NCBI RefSeq assembly: GCF_900109095.1
Contig: NZ_FNYZ01000011.1
Span: forward strand, 1-64,000
Reading direction: 5' to 3'
Origin: Sphingobium sp. AP50
Lineage (GTDB): Bacteria > Pseudomonadota > Alphaproteobacteria > Sphingomonadales > Sphingomonadaceae
Length of the DNA stretch: 64,000 bases
This document shows, piece after piece, positions 27,950 to 38,543 of the stretch; position 1 is the stretch's first letter; each line of letters begins with the position of its first letter. Under the pieces are notes generated by a model. That model was not told the DNA's origin, did no database searches, and saw nothing but the letters and a program-made list of their open reading frames with translations. The position numbers and the translations under genes are program-made.

Positions 27950-30900
27950 ATGCGACATCTATTGGCCTGCACGGCCATCGCCCCCGTTCTGGCGGCCCTT
28001 ACCGTGGCCGACGCGGCGGCAGAAACCACGATCAGCAGTGCGACGACGACAGCCCTGAAGACCTCCACCGTGGCCAGCGGCGCGGCGGATAACCTGACCA
28101 TCGCGTCGGGCGGATCGATCACCCTGACCAGCGGCACCGCCGTCACCATCGACAGCAACAACACCGTGTCCAACGCCGGCACCATCACCATCAATGATGC
28201 CGATAATGTGACCGGCATCCTGGCGGCGGCCGGCACGACTGGCGACATCAGCGTCGCTGGCACCATCACCCTGACCGAAGACTATACCGGCGAAGATGAG
28301 GATGACGACGATGACGTCGACGGCCCCTTCGCCGAAGGATCGGGCAAGAACGGCATCCTCGTTCAGTCCGGCGCCGCCCATGTGGGTGATATCGACCTTA
28401 GTGGCACCATCAGTATCGAAGGCAATGAGTCCGCAGGCATTCGCCTGAACGGTCCCCTGACCGGCAACCTTACCACCAGCGGCACCATCTCGGTCCTGGG
28501 CGACAACAGCTATGGTATCGTGGCCAACGATATCACCGGCGACGTCACCCTTCAGGGATCGATCGCCGCCAAGGGCGAAAACAGCGTCGGCGTGGCGCTG
28601 CTCGGCGACGTGGATGGCGCGGTGAAAATTCAGGGCACCATCACCAGCACCGGCTATCGCACCACCACCCGGCCGACCGACACGTCCGATCTGGACGCGG
28701 ACGATCTGCTTCAGAGCGGCTCTGCCGTCGTCATCGCCGGCAATGTCAGCGGCGGCGTAATCTTCGACACCCCCCCCACCCTCGACGATGATGATGACGA
28801 TGTCGACAATGACGGCTTGACCGACGCCAGCGAAGGCAGCGCCGTCGTCGTGACCTATGGCTCGGCCGCGGCCGTGCAGATCGGCTCTGCCGATATCGAC
28901 ACGACCATCGGATCGGTCGCGACCGAAACGTCGGGCTATGGCCTCGTCGTCAATGGCTCCATCTATGGCTACGGCATCTATGACGGCGTCGACGCCAATG
29001 CGCTGGTCGTCGGCGGGCTGGGCGGTGACGTGTCCATCGCCAACGGCATTTCGATCGCCGGCACCGTCTCGGCCGTCTCCTATGACAGCAATGCCACCGC
29101 ACTGCGCATCGGATCGGGCGCCACCACCGGCACGATCGACGTCAGCGGCAGCATCGGCGCCAGCGGCGCCACGCTCGAAGGCACCACCGCCACCGGCATC
29201 CAGATCGACGCTGGCGCATCGGTGAATGCGATCACGGTCAGCGGCCGTATCGTCGCGATCGCAGGCAGCGATGAAGATGGCACGGCCGTCGGCATTCGCG
29301 ACGCTTCCGGCACCGTGACCTCGCTCACCAACACCGGCGCGATCAGCGCATCGGGCGGCGTCAGCAACATCGCGATCGACCTCAGCGCCAACACCAGCGG
29401 CGTCACCCTGACGCAGGCTCTGGAGGACGAAGATGCCAGCGATCCGTCGATCGCCGGCGATATCCTGCTCGGTTCGGGCAGCGATATCGTCAAGGTATCG
29501 GCCGGCACGATCACCGGCGACATCGATCTGGGCAATGGCAATAACAGCCTGACCCTGTCGGGTTCGTCCAGCATCACCGGCAATGTCACCTTCGGTTCGG
29601 GCAATGACAGCCTGACGCTGGGTGACACCGCCAGCATCGTGGGCGATGTCGATTTCGGCGGCGGCACCGATTCGCTGACGCTGAACGGCACCTCGTCCAT
29701 CTCCGGCGCCATCAGCAACAGCAGCGGCACCAGCGTCGTGCTGAACGGCGGCACGCTCAACGCCACCAACACCGGCACCGTGTCGCTCGCCTCGCTCTCC
29801 GCCAGCGCGACCTCGACGCTCGGCGTCACTATCGATGGGGAAGCCGGCACCAACACCGTCTATGACGTGGCCGGCGCCGCCAGCTTCGCCACCGGATCGC
29901 AGGTCAAGGTCAACCTGACCCAGGTCAGCGGATCGGAAGGCGACTATGTCATCGTCACCGCCGGATCGCTCAGCGGTTCGCTCGCGCTCGATGACGAAAC
30001 GCTGCTCCCCTATATGTTCAAGGGCAGCCTGGCCAGCGACACCACCGCGGGCACCGTCACCCTGACGGTCGCGGCAAAGACCGTGTCCGAACTCGGCCTG
30101 GTCGGTTCGCAGGCACGAGCCTATTCGGCGATCTTCAACGCGCTGGATAATGACAGCGACATCGCCAACGCCTTTCTGGGCATCACCAACGGCGCCACGC
30201 TTAAGGGCAATCTGCAACAGATGCTGCCCGATCATGCCGGCGGCACGTTCGAAGCAGCAACCCAGGGATCGCGCGCCATGGCCCGCATTCTGTCCGATCC
30301 CAACGGCATCTACCGCACGAAGGATGGCAGGCTCGGCTTCTGGCTGCAACAGGTCGCGTTCAACAGCTCCAAGGATGTGGGCACGACGGCCGACTATGAC
30401 ATTGACGGCTGGGGCGCTGGCGGCGGCGCGGAATATCTGACCGATTATGGCGCGTTCGGCGGTTCGCTCTCCTATGTCCACGCCAACAATACCAGCGGCG
30501 CCAACAACAATGTCGCGTCGGATCAATATGAACTGGCGGCGCACTGGCGTGGCCAGTGGGGCGCGTTGCAGACCTATGCCCGCGTCTCGGCGGCACGGGT
30601 CAATTTCGCCGGATCGCGCTATTATGAAAACGGCGACGTCACCCGCACCGCCTATGGCAAGTGGAACGGCACGCTGGTTTCGGCCACCGCCGGCGCATCC
30701 TATCAGATGCAGTTCGACCGGTTCAGCCTGCGCCCCGCGCTCAGCGTCGACTATTACCGCCTGAAGGAAGATGGCTATAGCGAAACCGGCGGCGGCGATG
30801 CCTTCAACCTCACCGTGCTCGGCCGCACCAGCGACGAAACGGCAGCCACTGGCACGCTGACGGCAGGCTATGAATTTGGCAGCCTGAACAAAGAGGATGG

Positions 30901-31150
30901 CTGGCTCCGTCTGGAACTGGAGGGCGGCCGTCGCCAGATCGTCGGCGGATCGCTCGGCAACACCACGGCCAATTTCAAGGACGGGGAACAGTTCACGCTG
31001 GTCGCCGAAGACCGTACCAATGGCTGGACCGGCCGCGCGCGTCTCTATGGCGGCACCGACACTTTCCGCATCGGCGGCGAGGTCGGCGCGGAGCAACAAC
31101 AAAATAATGTCGCATTGTCCGTTCGGGCGACGGTTAACTTCGTCCTGTGA
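27950..31150 (+). CDS. Type V autotransporter adhesin-like protein
   Basis: A 1066-residue exported protein. A signal peptide is followed by a long passenger (to about residue 770) made of short strand-rich repeats with many Gly, Ser, Thr, Asn and Asp (IASGGSITLTSGTAVTIDSN), a beta-helix pattern. Two very acidic stretches (EDEDDDDDVDG near residue 115, DDDDDDVDNDG near 280) may bind calcium. The C-terminal 270 residues form the autotransporter barrel (GFWLQQVAFNSSKDVGTTAD). The last residue is Leu, where Phe is usual. A ribosome-binding site (AGAGGAG) precedes the start. It follows the receptor in the same direction with 99 bases between. Substrate or binding partner is unknown. Confidence 0.9.
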   Translation: MRHLLACTAIAPVLAALTVADAAAETTISSATTTALKTSTVASGAADNLTIASGGSITLTSGTAVTIDSNNTVSNAGTITINDADNVTGILAAAGTTGDISVAGTITLTEDYTGEDEDDDDDVDGPFAEGSGKNGILVQSGAAHVGDIDLSGTISIEGNESAGIRLNGPLTGNLTTSGTISVLGDNSYGIVANDITGDVTLQGSIAAKGENSVGVALLGDVDGAVKIQGTITSTGYRTTTRPTDTSDLDADDLLQSGSAVVIAGNVSGGVIFDTPPTLDDDDDDVDNDGLTDASEGSAVVVTYGSAAAVQIGSADIDTTIGSVATETSGYGLVVNGSIYGYGIYDGVDANALVVGGLGGDVSIANGISIAGTVSAVSYDSNATALRIGSGATTGTIDVSGSIGASGATLEGTTATGIQIDAGASVNAITVSGRIVAIAGSDEDGTAVGIRDASGTVTSLTNTGAISASGGVSNIAIDLSANTSGVTLTQALEDEDASDPSIAGDILLGSGSDIVKVSAGTITGDIDLGNGNNSLTLSGSSSITGNVTFGSGNDSLTLGDTASIVGDVDFGGGTDSLTLNGTSSISGAISNSSGTSVVLNGGTLNATNTGTVSLASLSASATSTLGVTIDGEAGTNTVYDVAGAASFATGSQVKVNLTQVSGSEGDYVIVTAGSLSGSLALDDETLLPYMFKGSLASDTTAGTVTLTVAAKTVSELGLVGSQARAYSAIFNALDNDSDIANAFLGITNGATLKGNLQQMLPDHAGGTFEAATQGSRAMARILSDPNGIYRTKDGRLGFWLQQVAFNSSKDVGTTADYDIDGWGAGGGAEYLTDYGAFGGSLSYVHANNTSGANNNVASDQYELAAHWRGQWGALQTYARVSAARVNFAGSRYYENGDVTRTAYGKWNGTLVSATAGASYQMQFDRFSLRPALSVDYYRLKEDGYSETGGGDAFNLTVLGRTSDETAATGTLTAGYEFGSLNKEDGWLRLELEGGRRQIVGGSLGNTTANFKDGEQFTLVAEDRTNGWTGRARLYGGTDTFRIGGEVGAEQQQNNVALSVRATVNFVL

Positions 31151-31243
31151 CGTCTAAGGGTTGAACAGGCGGGCCACACCCCACAGACCCTCCCGGTCCG
31201 TCTGTTCCGCTCCGGCACAAAACCCTCCCCAAGGGCGCCGGGC

Positions 31244-31284
31244 ATAAAAGAGGGGCGTCGCTGGTCCCCCCGGCGGCGCCCCTT
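31244..31284 (-). terminator. Terminator of the minus-strand hypothetical gene
   Basis: Stem AGGGGCGTCGC (31251-31261) with GCGGCGCCCCT (31273-31283). Read on the minus strand it ends in CTTTTATG. It lies between the convergent autotransporter and hypothetical genes and might also act on the autotransporter transcript, where the run of T is weaker. Confidence 0.6.
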
Positions 31285-31292
31285 CTCTCGTT

Positions 31293-31880
31293 TCAGGGGG
31301 AAAGCTGGTCGATCTGATCCAGCAGGCGGTTCAGCGCTTCCACCATGATGTCGTCCGCTGGCATCGCATCCGCCTTTTCCAAATCGACGGTCACAGTGGA
31401 CATTCTCGGTTCCATGCCCGACGCCGTGGACCAGCCAAATGTGAATTCGGCGCTGCCAGACAGCGCCTTGCGGTCTCCCACCCCAAGCACGCCCCAGGAC
31501 CGCGCGCACATTTTGACACGCAGCTTTTGGAAACGAACATCTATCTTGTCAGCAGGCCGGATAGTTGCGTCTGCTTCCCGCTTGGACAAAGCCCGCTGTA
31601 CCAGCAGCCCAAGATCATCCTGTGATCGCAGGAAATCGCTGCCGCGCAATTTGCCGTTGGGCATGCACAATAATCCGGCACGAACCGGACCAACAACAGA
31701 AGATAGCGGAAAGCCGACCGAAGCTGTGACGGCAGGCAATGCTGCCAACGCAGGAAAAGACGCTCCTGCCACGACCATTGCAACGGCAAAGGCTTTCAGG
31801 GCTGGCGTCACCAACAATGAAATGCAGCGGCGAAGCAATTCCTTCGCCGTTTCCATCGTAACCGCGAAATATGGTTCCAT
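31293..31880 (-). CDS. Hypothetical protein with one membrane segment
   Basis: A 195-residue protein that I do not recognise. Residues about 20-50 are hydrophobic (ALKAFAVAMVVAGASFPALA and following), with no obvious signal cleavage site. The C-terminal 100 residues are soluble, with SAEFTFGWSTASGMEPRMST and an acidic end MPADDIMVEALNRLLDQIDQ. An AGAGG site lies 5 bases before the ATG at 31880. It is in the same direction as gatB but separated by 78 bases. Confidence 0.55.
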   Translation of the reverse strand: MEPYFAVTMETAKELLRRCISLLVTPALKAFAVAMVVAGASFPALAALPAVTASVGFPLSSVVGPVRAGLLCMPNGKLRGSDFLRSQDDLGLLVQRALSKREADATIRPADKIDVRFQKLRVKMCARSWGVLGVGDRKALSGSAEFTFGWSTASGMEPRMSTVTVDLEKADAMPADDIMVEALNRLLDQIDQLSP

Positions 31881-31958
31881 AGCCCCCTCTTTACAAAGGC
31901 TATGGAACCATATCCGCTATTATCACTCAAGCCGTAACGGCAGCAGTGCCTCTATCGA

Positions 31959-33460
<1,502 letters not shown>

Positions 33461-33464
<4 letters not shown>

Positions 33465-33880
33465 GTTCGGTCCGTTTCGGGAGTGATGAGGATAAGCTCT
33501 GGAAAATAACGCCGGTAGTGAACTGGGTCGCGAGTCAGCAAGGCCATGTTACAAACGATCGCATGCGCACCGATGAAAAAGTCAGGCAGGACGCGATAGG
33601 CCTTGTCCCTGTCGCGCATGCCCCGATAGGTGGCAAAACGCTGCCCCGCAATAAAGGCGGTCCGGTCGTCGATCGGCTCTGATACCAGTCCCAGAAAAGA
33701 CAATGCACCGTGCAAATCTGCGAGAGAAGCATAATTGCGGCTCAGCTCGGCCAGAATGATGGCGTTGAACAGGACGGGGCCATCACGCCGTGCGTCGCTC
33801 AACCTGTCGATTGACCAATCACCCCACACATCATCACCCGACAAGATGTCGATAACGATGTTCGTATCAACAAATGTCAT
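33461..33880 (-). CDS. PIN-domain ribonuclease toxin, VapC-like
   Basis: A 139-residue PIN-domain protein, a predicted ribonuclease toxin. The conserved acids are visible in [27 protein letters not shown] and [12 protein letters not shown]. It overlaps the upstream antitoxin gene by 4 bases and the downstream gatB by 4 bases. The neighbouring partner and the operator upstream support a toxin-antitoxin pair. Targets are unknown; PIN toxins of this type usually cut tRNA or rRNA. Confidence 0.88.
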
Positions 33881-34188
33881 TCGGGCTCCAATCTGTGCGG
33901 ACGGATATAGTCCATATACTCATCCGTCGTAGCGAAACCCGTATCGATGGAACCTGCGACAGAAAGGATCGCCGCCTTGATTCTGGCACGCCGTTCCTCC
34001 GCCGTTTCCTCGACGGCCGGGGCGGCGGGCAAAACAACAGCCTCACCGCGATCGTTGATCCCGATCCGCACGGGTTGACCCGGCACCAGACCGATACGAT
34101 CGCGGATAGCCTTGGGCATGAGCACTTGCCCCTTGCTGGTCATGTTGACCACCGTCTCTTCGTCGATCCTGCTGTGCATGTTCATCAT
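33877..34188 (-). CDS. AbrB/SpoVT-type antitoxin
   Basis: A 103-residue antitoxin. The N-terminal AbrB fold is seen as VVNMTSKGQVLMPKAIRDRI followed by GLVPGQPVRIGIND, which binds DNA as a dimer; the C-terminal helix would block the toxin. TGGAG lies 5 bases before the ATG at 34188. It overlaps the toxin gene by 4 bases. A perfect palindrome sits 10 bases upstream and is the likely operator for autoregulation. Confidence 0.87.
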   Translation of the reverse strand: MMNMHSRIDEETVVNMTSKGQVLMPKAIRDRIGLVPGQPVRIGINDRGEAVVLPAAPAVEETAEERRARIKAAILSVAGSIDTGFATTDEYMDYIRPHRLEPE

Positions 34189-34198
34189 GGAAACTCCA

Positions 34199-34217
34199 GT
34201 GTTACCACAGGTAACAC
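34199..34217. promoter_or_regulatory. Likely operator of the toxin-antitoxin genes
   Basis: Perfect inverted repeat GTGTTACC-ACA-GGTAACAC, 8-base arms and a 3-base spacer, just upstream of the antitoxin start. Operators of this form are usual for AbrB-type antitoxins. Confidence 0.65.
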
Positions 34218-34240
34218 TTCGCCGGTCGAATGCAATATGG

Positions 34241-34408
34241 TCAGCTACCGTTCCGTCGGTTCACACGATTACGCGCACGCCGTTTCAGAACTTTCCGCCG
34301 AGCGGGCGTTTGAACTGCGACACAGGTCCGTCCGAATTTCAGCCGCTTGAAACCTTCGACGAGGCCTTCTCCAAGGAATTGGAAAAGGATCTCGCCGATC
34401 CAGTTCAC
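34241..34408 (-). CDS. Small basic ORF overlapping the gatA end
   Basis: A 55-residue ORF that starts at GTG (34408) overlapping the gatA stop in a GTGA arrangement. The N-terminal half is amphipathic and hydrophobic ([20 protein letters not shown]); the C-terminal half is strongly basic ([19 protein letters not shown]). It could sit at a membrane or bind nucleic acid. No family was recognised. The overlap and in-line position suggest it is translated with gatA, but it could also be chance. It ends 23 bases before the toxin-antitoxin operator. Confidence 0.5.
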   Translation of the reverse strand: MNWIGEILFQFLGEGLVEGFKRLKFGRTCVAVQTPARRKVLKRRARNRVNRRNGS

Positions 34409-35889
34409 CACCACTTGTCCGGCCGTGCCGTGAAGCCCGAACGCTCCTCGATCGCGAGGGCCGCGTTCAGCACGGTCTGCTCGTCCAGCGCCTTGCCGAT
34501 GATCTGCAAACCGATCGGCAGACCTGCCGAATCCAGCCCGCCCGGCACCGCCATCGCTGGCAGCCCCGCCAGCGAGGCCGGCACGGTGAAGACGTCGTTC
34601 AGATACATGGCCAGCGGATCGGCCTGCTTCTCGCCCAGCGCGAAGGAAGCGCTCGGCGCGGTCGGCGTCAGCAGCAGGTCGCACGTCTCGAAAGCCTGCT
34701 CGAAATCGCGCGCGATCAGCGCCCGGACCTTCTGCGCCTGCGTATAATAAGCATCATAGAAGCCCGCCGACAGCACATAGGTGCCGATCATGATGCGGCG
34801 CTTCACTTCCGGCCCGAAACCGGCAGCGCGGGTCGCGGCATACATGTCCTGCAAACCCGCCCCATCGGGCAGGTCGCGCTGGCCATAGCGCACGCCGTCA
34901 TAGCGGGCGAGGTTCGAAGACGCCTCAGCCGGGGCGATGATATAGTAGGTCGGCAGCGCGTACTTCGTATGCGGCAGCGACACATCGACCACCTCGGCGC
35001 CAGCATCCTTCAGCCAGGCAATGCCGCGATCCCACATGGCAGAGATTTCTGCGTTCAGGCCATCGGGGCGATATTCCTTGGGAATACCGACCTTCTTGCC
35101 CTTGAGATCGCTCGACAAACTGGCTTCCCACTGGGGAACCGCCAGATCGAGGCTGGTCGAATCCTTGGGATCGAAGCCTGACATCACCTCCAGCAGGATC
35201 GCATTGTCGCGCACCGTGCGCGCCATCGGCCCGGCCTGATCCAGCGACGAAGCGAACGCCACGATGCCCCAGCGCGAGCAGCGGCCATAGGTCGGCTTGA
35301 TGCCGCTGATGCCGGTGAAGGCGGCCGGCTGGCGGATCGACCCGCCCGTATCGGTGCCGGTCGCCGCCGGGCACAGCCGCGCGGAAATCGCCGAGGACGA
35401 ACCACCCGAAGACCCACCCGGCGCCAAGGCAGCATTACCGCCGTCATTCCGCCGCCAGGGCGAGATCACATTGCCATAATAGCTCGTCTCGTTGGATGAT
35501 CCCATGGCGAACTGGTCTAGGTTCAGCTTGCCCAGCATCCCCGCGCCAGCCGCCCACAGCTTGCCCGACACGGTCGATTCATAGGTCGGCACGAAGCCTT
35601 CCAGCATGTGGCTTGCCGCGGTCGTCTGCACGCCCTGCGTACAGAAGAGATCCTTCATGCCGATCGGCACACCAGCCAGCGCACCCAGCGTTTCGCCGTC
35701 CGCCTTCGCCTTGTCGGCCGCGTCAGCCGCTTCCAGCGCCTTTTCCGGCGTTTCCACGATGAAGGCATTCAGCGCCTTGGCGGCAGCAACATTGGCGTTG
35801 AAGCCTTCCGCCACTTCACGCGCCGAAAAATCGCCCGCACGAAAGCCGTCGCGGATTTCCGCGACCGTCAGATCAGTCAGATTGGTCAT
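34405..35889 (-). CDS. gatA: Aspartyl/glutamyl-tRNA amidotransferase subunit A
   Basis: A 494-residue amidase subunit that releases ammonia from glutamine and passes it to GatB. The Ser-Ser-Lys amidase signature is present: Lys in IGMKDLF, Ser in [12 protein letters not shown] and the nucleophile in [14 protein letters not shown]. Its ATG shares one base with the gatC stop (TAATG), so gatC and gatA are coupled. The gatB gene is separated from it by the small ORF and the toxin-antitoxin genes. Confidence 0.97.
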   Translation of the reverse strand: MTNLTDLTVAEIRDGFRAGDFSAREVAEGFNANVAAAKALNAFIVETPEKALEAADAADKAKADGETLGALAGVPIGMKDLFCTQGVQTTAASHMLEGFVPTYESTVSGKLWAAGAGMLGKLNLDQFAMGSSNETSYYGNVISPWRRNDGGNAALAPGGSSGGSSSAISARLCPAATGTDTGGSIRQPAAFTGISGIKPTYGRCSRWGIVAFASSLDQAGPMARTVRDNAILLEVMSGFDPKDSTSLDLAVPQWEASLSSDLKGKKVGIPKEYRPDGLNAEISAMWDRGIAWLKDAGAEVVDVSLPHTKYALPTYYIIAPAEASSNLARYDGVRYGQRDLPDGAGLQDMYAATRAAGFGPEVKRRIMIGTYVLSAGFYDAYYTQAQKVRALIARDFEQAFETCDLLLTPTAPSASFALGEKQADPLAMYLNDVFTVPASLAGLPAMAVPGGLDSAGLPIGLQIIGKALDEQTVLNAALAIEERSGFTARPDKWW

Positions 35890-36176
35890 TATTCGATCAC
35901 CTTGGGCACCGCGAAGAAGCCATGTTCGGCCTGCGGCGCATTGGCCAGCACCTTGTCGCGGACATCGCCATCATTGATGACGTCGTCGCGCAGGCGTTGA
36001 TGGTTGGGGATGACGGCCGTCATCGGCTCTACGCCGGTCACGTCCACCTCGCCCAGTTGCTCCACCCAGCCAAGGATGTTGTTGAGTTCGGGCACCATGG
36101 CCTCCGCTTCTGCATCCGTCACCGAAATGCGCGAAAGGCTGGCGATCTTTTTCACGGTCTGAAGGTCTATCGACAT
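35889..36176 (-). CDS. gatC: Aspartyl/glutamyl-tRNA amidotransferase subunit C
   Basis: A 95-residue subunit that clamps GatA to GatB. It has the family pattern [35 protein letters not shown] and the C-terminal [17 protein letters not shown] start at 36176 (MSIDLQTV); an upstream in-frame ATG at 36200 would add 8 residues before the conserved start. It is the first gene of the gat operon. Confidence 0.95.
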   Translation of the reverse strand: MSIDLQTVKKIASLSRISVTDAEAEAMVPELNNILGWVEQLGEVDVTGVEPMTAVIPNHQRLRDDVINDGDVRDKVLANAPQAEHGFFAVPKVIE

Positions 36177-36295
36177 GGGCCAAGCCGCTAGCACCCGCAC
36201 CTGCCCGCTTCAAGCGGGTTTCGCGCCCTGCCCGCTTCCCCTTGCGCGCTTGCGTTCCATCGGCCAGACAGGGGCGACAATCTCGGAGAGTGTGG

Positions 36296-37414
36296 GTGGC
36301 ACGCAAATTCCTCTATGTCATCGCGACCCTTGTCGTGCTGGTGATCGCCGCACTGCTGGTCTATCGCGTCTGGGGCATGCAGCTCATCCGCATGGTGATG
36401 GTGCCGCGCGAACCCTTTACCCAGCTTCAGCCACTCCCCGCCGATGCCTATATCGACGCGAAGATGTGGATCGCCCGGCCCGACATCGAAAAGGATAATG
36501 TCGCACTCTGGACCCCCGCCGGCGTCCCCGCAACAAAAACGCCCGGCAAGGCTGCCATCTTCTTCATCCACCCGACCAGCTACATCACCACCTTCGGCGA
36601 TTCCCACTGGAACGCCCGACTGGATGACAAGGATGCGGACGCCACCGCCCGCCGCTTCGTCATGGGACAGGCCAGCGCCTTCAACGCTGCCGGCACCGTC
36701 TGGGCGCCGCGCTATCGCCAGGCCAATTATGGCGCCTTCCTGACCGACAAGCCCGCCGGGGATCAGGCGCTGGACGCCGCCTATCGCGACGTGGCGCAGG
36801 CCTTTGCCGCCTTCCTGAAAGCCAATCCCACCGGTCCGCTGATCCTCGCCGGCCATAGTCAGGGCTCGCGCCACCTGCTGCAATTGCTGCGCGAACAGGT
36901 CGCGGGCAAGCCCGTCGCCGACCGCGTCGTCGCCGCCTATGTCGTGGGCTGGCCGGTATCGGTGGAGGCGGACCTGCCTGCCCTCGGCCTCCCCGCCTGC
37001 GCAGGGCAGGATCAGGCCCACTGCATCGTCAGCTGGCAAAGCTATGCCGAACCGGCCGACCCGTCTGCCGTCATCGAAAGCTTCGGCCGCAAGACCGGCT
37101 ATACCGGCCAGCCGCGCAAGGGCACGCATATGCTCTGCACCAACCCGATCACCGGCGCCTTCAATGGCAAGGCTGCGGCCAGCGCCAACAAGGGCACGCT
37201 CGATGCGCGCGAACAGGGCCAGCCGCCCAAGCTCGTCACCGGCGTCGTCCCGGCCCGCTGTGACACCAGCGGCGTGTTGATGATCGGGGAACCGGTCGAC
37301 ATGGGCCCCTACACGCTGCCGGGCAACAACTACCATGTCTACGACTACAGCCTCTTCTGGGGCAATGTGCGGGAAGACGCGCAGAAACGACTGGCCGCCT
37401 TCAGGAGGAAGTGA
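36296..37414 (+). CDS. DUF3089 family membrane-anchored hydrolase
   Basis: A 372-residue protein with an N-terminal membrane segment ([20 protein letters not shown]) and a periplasmic alpha/beta-hydrolase fold of the DUF3089 type. The GHSQGS nucleophile elbow, FFIHPTSY and a late [10 protein letters not shown] segment that may provide the His fit. I start at GTG 36296 because GGAG lies 7 bases upstream; longer in-frame starts precede this. It ends by overlapping the region before ruvX. Substrate is unknown; lipase or esterase activity is an inference. Confidence 0.82.
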   Translation: MARKFLYVIATLVVLVIAALLVYRVWGMQLIRMVMVPREPFTQLQPLPADAYIDAKMWIARPDIEKDNVALWTPAGVPATKTPGKAAIFFIHPTSYITTFGDSHWNARLDDKDADATARRFVMGQASAFNAAGTVWAPRYRQANYGAFLTDKPAGDQALDAAYRDVAQAFAAFLKANPTGPLILAGHSQGSRHLLQLLREQVAGKPVADRVVAAYVVGWPVSVEADLPALGLPACAGQDQAHCIVSWQSYAEPADPSAVIESFGRKTGYTGQPRKGTHMLCTNPITGAFNGKAAASANKGTLDAREQGQPPKLVTGVVPARCDTSGVLMIGEPVDMGPYTLPGNNYHVYDYSLFWGNVREDAQKRLAAFRRK

Positions 37415-37458
37415 AGCTGGGAAGTGACTTCCCCGCCGGGACGTGGCAGGGCGACACC

Positions 37459-37932
37459 ATGAAATTGGTAACAACGGATCGCGTCGCCTTTCGGGAAGCT
37501 TTGCCGCAGGGCGGTCGCCTGATCGGCATGGATGTCGGCACCAAGACGATCGGCCTCGCCCTGTGCGACGCCCACTGGACGATCGCCAGCCCTGCCTACA
37601 CCGTCACCCGCGGCAAGTTCAGCAAGGACAAGATCGGCCTCGCCGCCTTCATCGAGCAGCAGCAGGTGAAAGGCATCGTCATCGGCCTGCCCTTGAACCT
37701 CGACGGCACCAACAGCCCGCGCAGCCAGTCGAGCCGCGCCTTCGCCCATAATGTCGCCGATCTGGGATGCCCCGTGCTGCTCTGGGACGAACGCTGGTCG
37801 ACCCAGGCTGTCACCCGCACCCTGCTGGAAGCGGACGCCAGCCGCGCCCGCCGCGACGAACTGGTCGACAAACTCGCCGCCAGCTACATATTGCAGGGCG
37901 CGATCGACGGGTTGGTCGCAGGCATGGAATAA
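37459..37932 (+). CDS. ruvX: Putative pre-16S rRNA nuclease / YqgF
   Basis: A 157-residue RNase H-like nuclease, reported in E. coli to process the 16S rRNA 5' end. The [18 protein letters not shown] motif, [17 protein letters not shown], the [11 protein letters not shown]lu and the last [14 protein letters not shown]sp are present. I start at ATG 37459, which gives the family's length; GTG at 37411, overlapping the preceding stop, has AGGAGG just before it and remains possible. Confidence 0.9.
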   Translation: MKLVTTDRVAFREALPQGGRLIGMDVGTKTIGLALCDAHWTIASPAYTVTRGKFSKDKIGLAAFIEQQQVKGIVIGLPLNLDGTNSPRSQSSRAFAHNVADLGCPVLLWDERWSTQAVTRTLLEADASRARRDELVDKLAASYILQGAIDGLVAGME

Positions 37933-37953
37933 GCGCCCTTAACTCACCCGTCA

Positions 37954-37971
37954 CCCCAGCGAACGCTGGGG
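37954..37971. repeat. Short palindromic repeat
   Basis: CCCCAGCG-AA-CGCTGGGG, perfect 8-base arms, after ruvX. There is no run of T, so it looks like a dispersed repeat rather than a terminator. Confidence 0.6.
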
Positions 37972-38033
37972 TCTCACGCGAAGGCGAGCCAAGCCCCGCC
38001 GCAGCAGGCCGCACAAAGATGGAGACTTCAAAA

Positions 38034-38438
38034 ATGCCCTCCCGCCCCATCCTGCGCGCAGCGTCACTCGCCGCCGCCCTGCTCCTCCCCGCCGCGGCCC
38101 ATGCCGGCTTCTACAGCGGCAATGATCTCTACGCCGTCTGCACCACGGAGAAGGACGACAAGGAATTTTTCGAAAAATCCTATGAGTGCCTGGGCTATAT
38201 CAGCGGCGCGGTGGATGCGTTCAACACGACGCGTGAAGCCGTCGGCCTCAAAAGCTGCATCCCCGGCGACGTGACCATCAGCCAGCTACGCGGCACTACC
38301 GTCACCTATATGAGCAAGAACCCCAGGGACCGCGCCAAATCCGCCTCCTCCCAGGTTTTCGCCGCCACCCGAAAAGCATGGCCCTGCCCCACAGCCAAGC
38401 CCGCAACAAAAAAGAAGGCGACCAAGAAGAAGCGGTAA
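38034..38438 (+). CDS. Rap1a/Tai family exported protein
   Basis: A 134-residue exported protein with a signal peptide (RAASLAAALLLPAAAHA) and the Rap1a/Tai fold: GNDLYAVC, ECLGYISGAVDAF, KSCIPGDVTISQL, and a C-terminal RKAWPC. The four Cys fit two disulphides. Some family members neutralise type VI amidase effectors, but no effector or type VI gene is near, so the role is open. The C-terminus ends in a Lys-rich tail (KPATKKKATKKKR) not typical of the family. GGAG lies 9 bases before the ATG. Confidence 0.82.
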   Translation: MPSRPILRAASLAAALLLPAAAHAGFYSGNDLYAVCTTEKDDKEFFEKSYECLGYISGAVDAFNTTREAVGLKSCIPGDVTISQLRGTTVTYMSKNPRDRAKSASSQVFAATRKAWPCPTAKPATKKKATKKKR

Positions 38439-38447
38439 AGTACCAAT

Positions 38448-38469
38448 CCCCTCCCGTAAACGGGAGGGG
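38448..38469. repeat. Short palindromic repeat
   Basis: CCCCTCCCG-TAAA-CGGGAGGGG, perfect 9-base arms, between the Rap1a gene and the next gene. It is followed by a GTTAGTCGCAGCGGGGTGGG string common in dispersed repeats. Confidence 0.6.
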
Positions 38470-38543
38470 TAGCGAGACTTACGCGCGAAGTGCGTTAGTC
38501 GCAGCGGGGTGGGCCGGAGCAACGATAGCCTCCTGCCCGATTG

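Noticed and set aside
27959..31102. A 1047-codon open frame antisense to the autotransporter
   Set aside because: It mirrors the autotransporter gene, whose codon bias leaves few stops in that antisense frame. The protein would be an Asp/Gly/Ala-rich string with no domain, and no start site of its own is seen.
37411..37458. GTG at 37411 as the ruvX start
   Set aside because: AGGAGG is only two bases before it, and the extra 16 residues do not belong to the family; it is kept as an alternative, not the main call.
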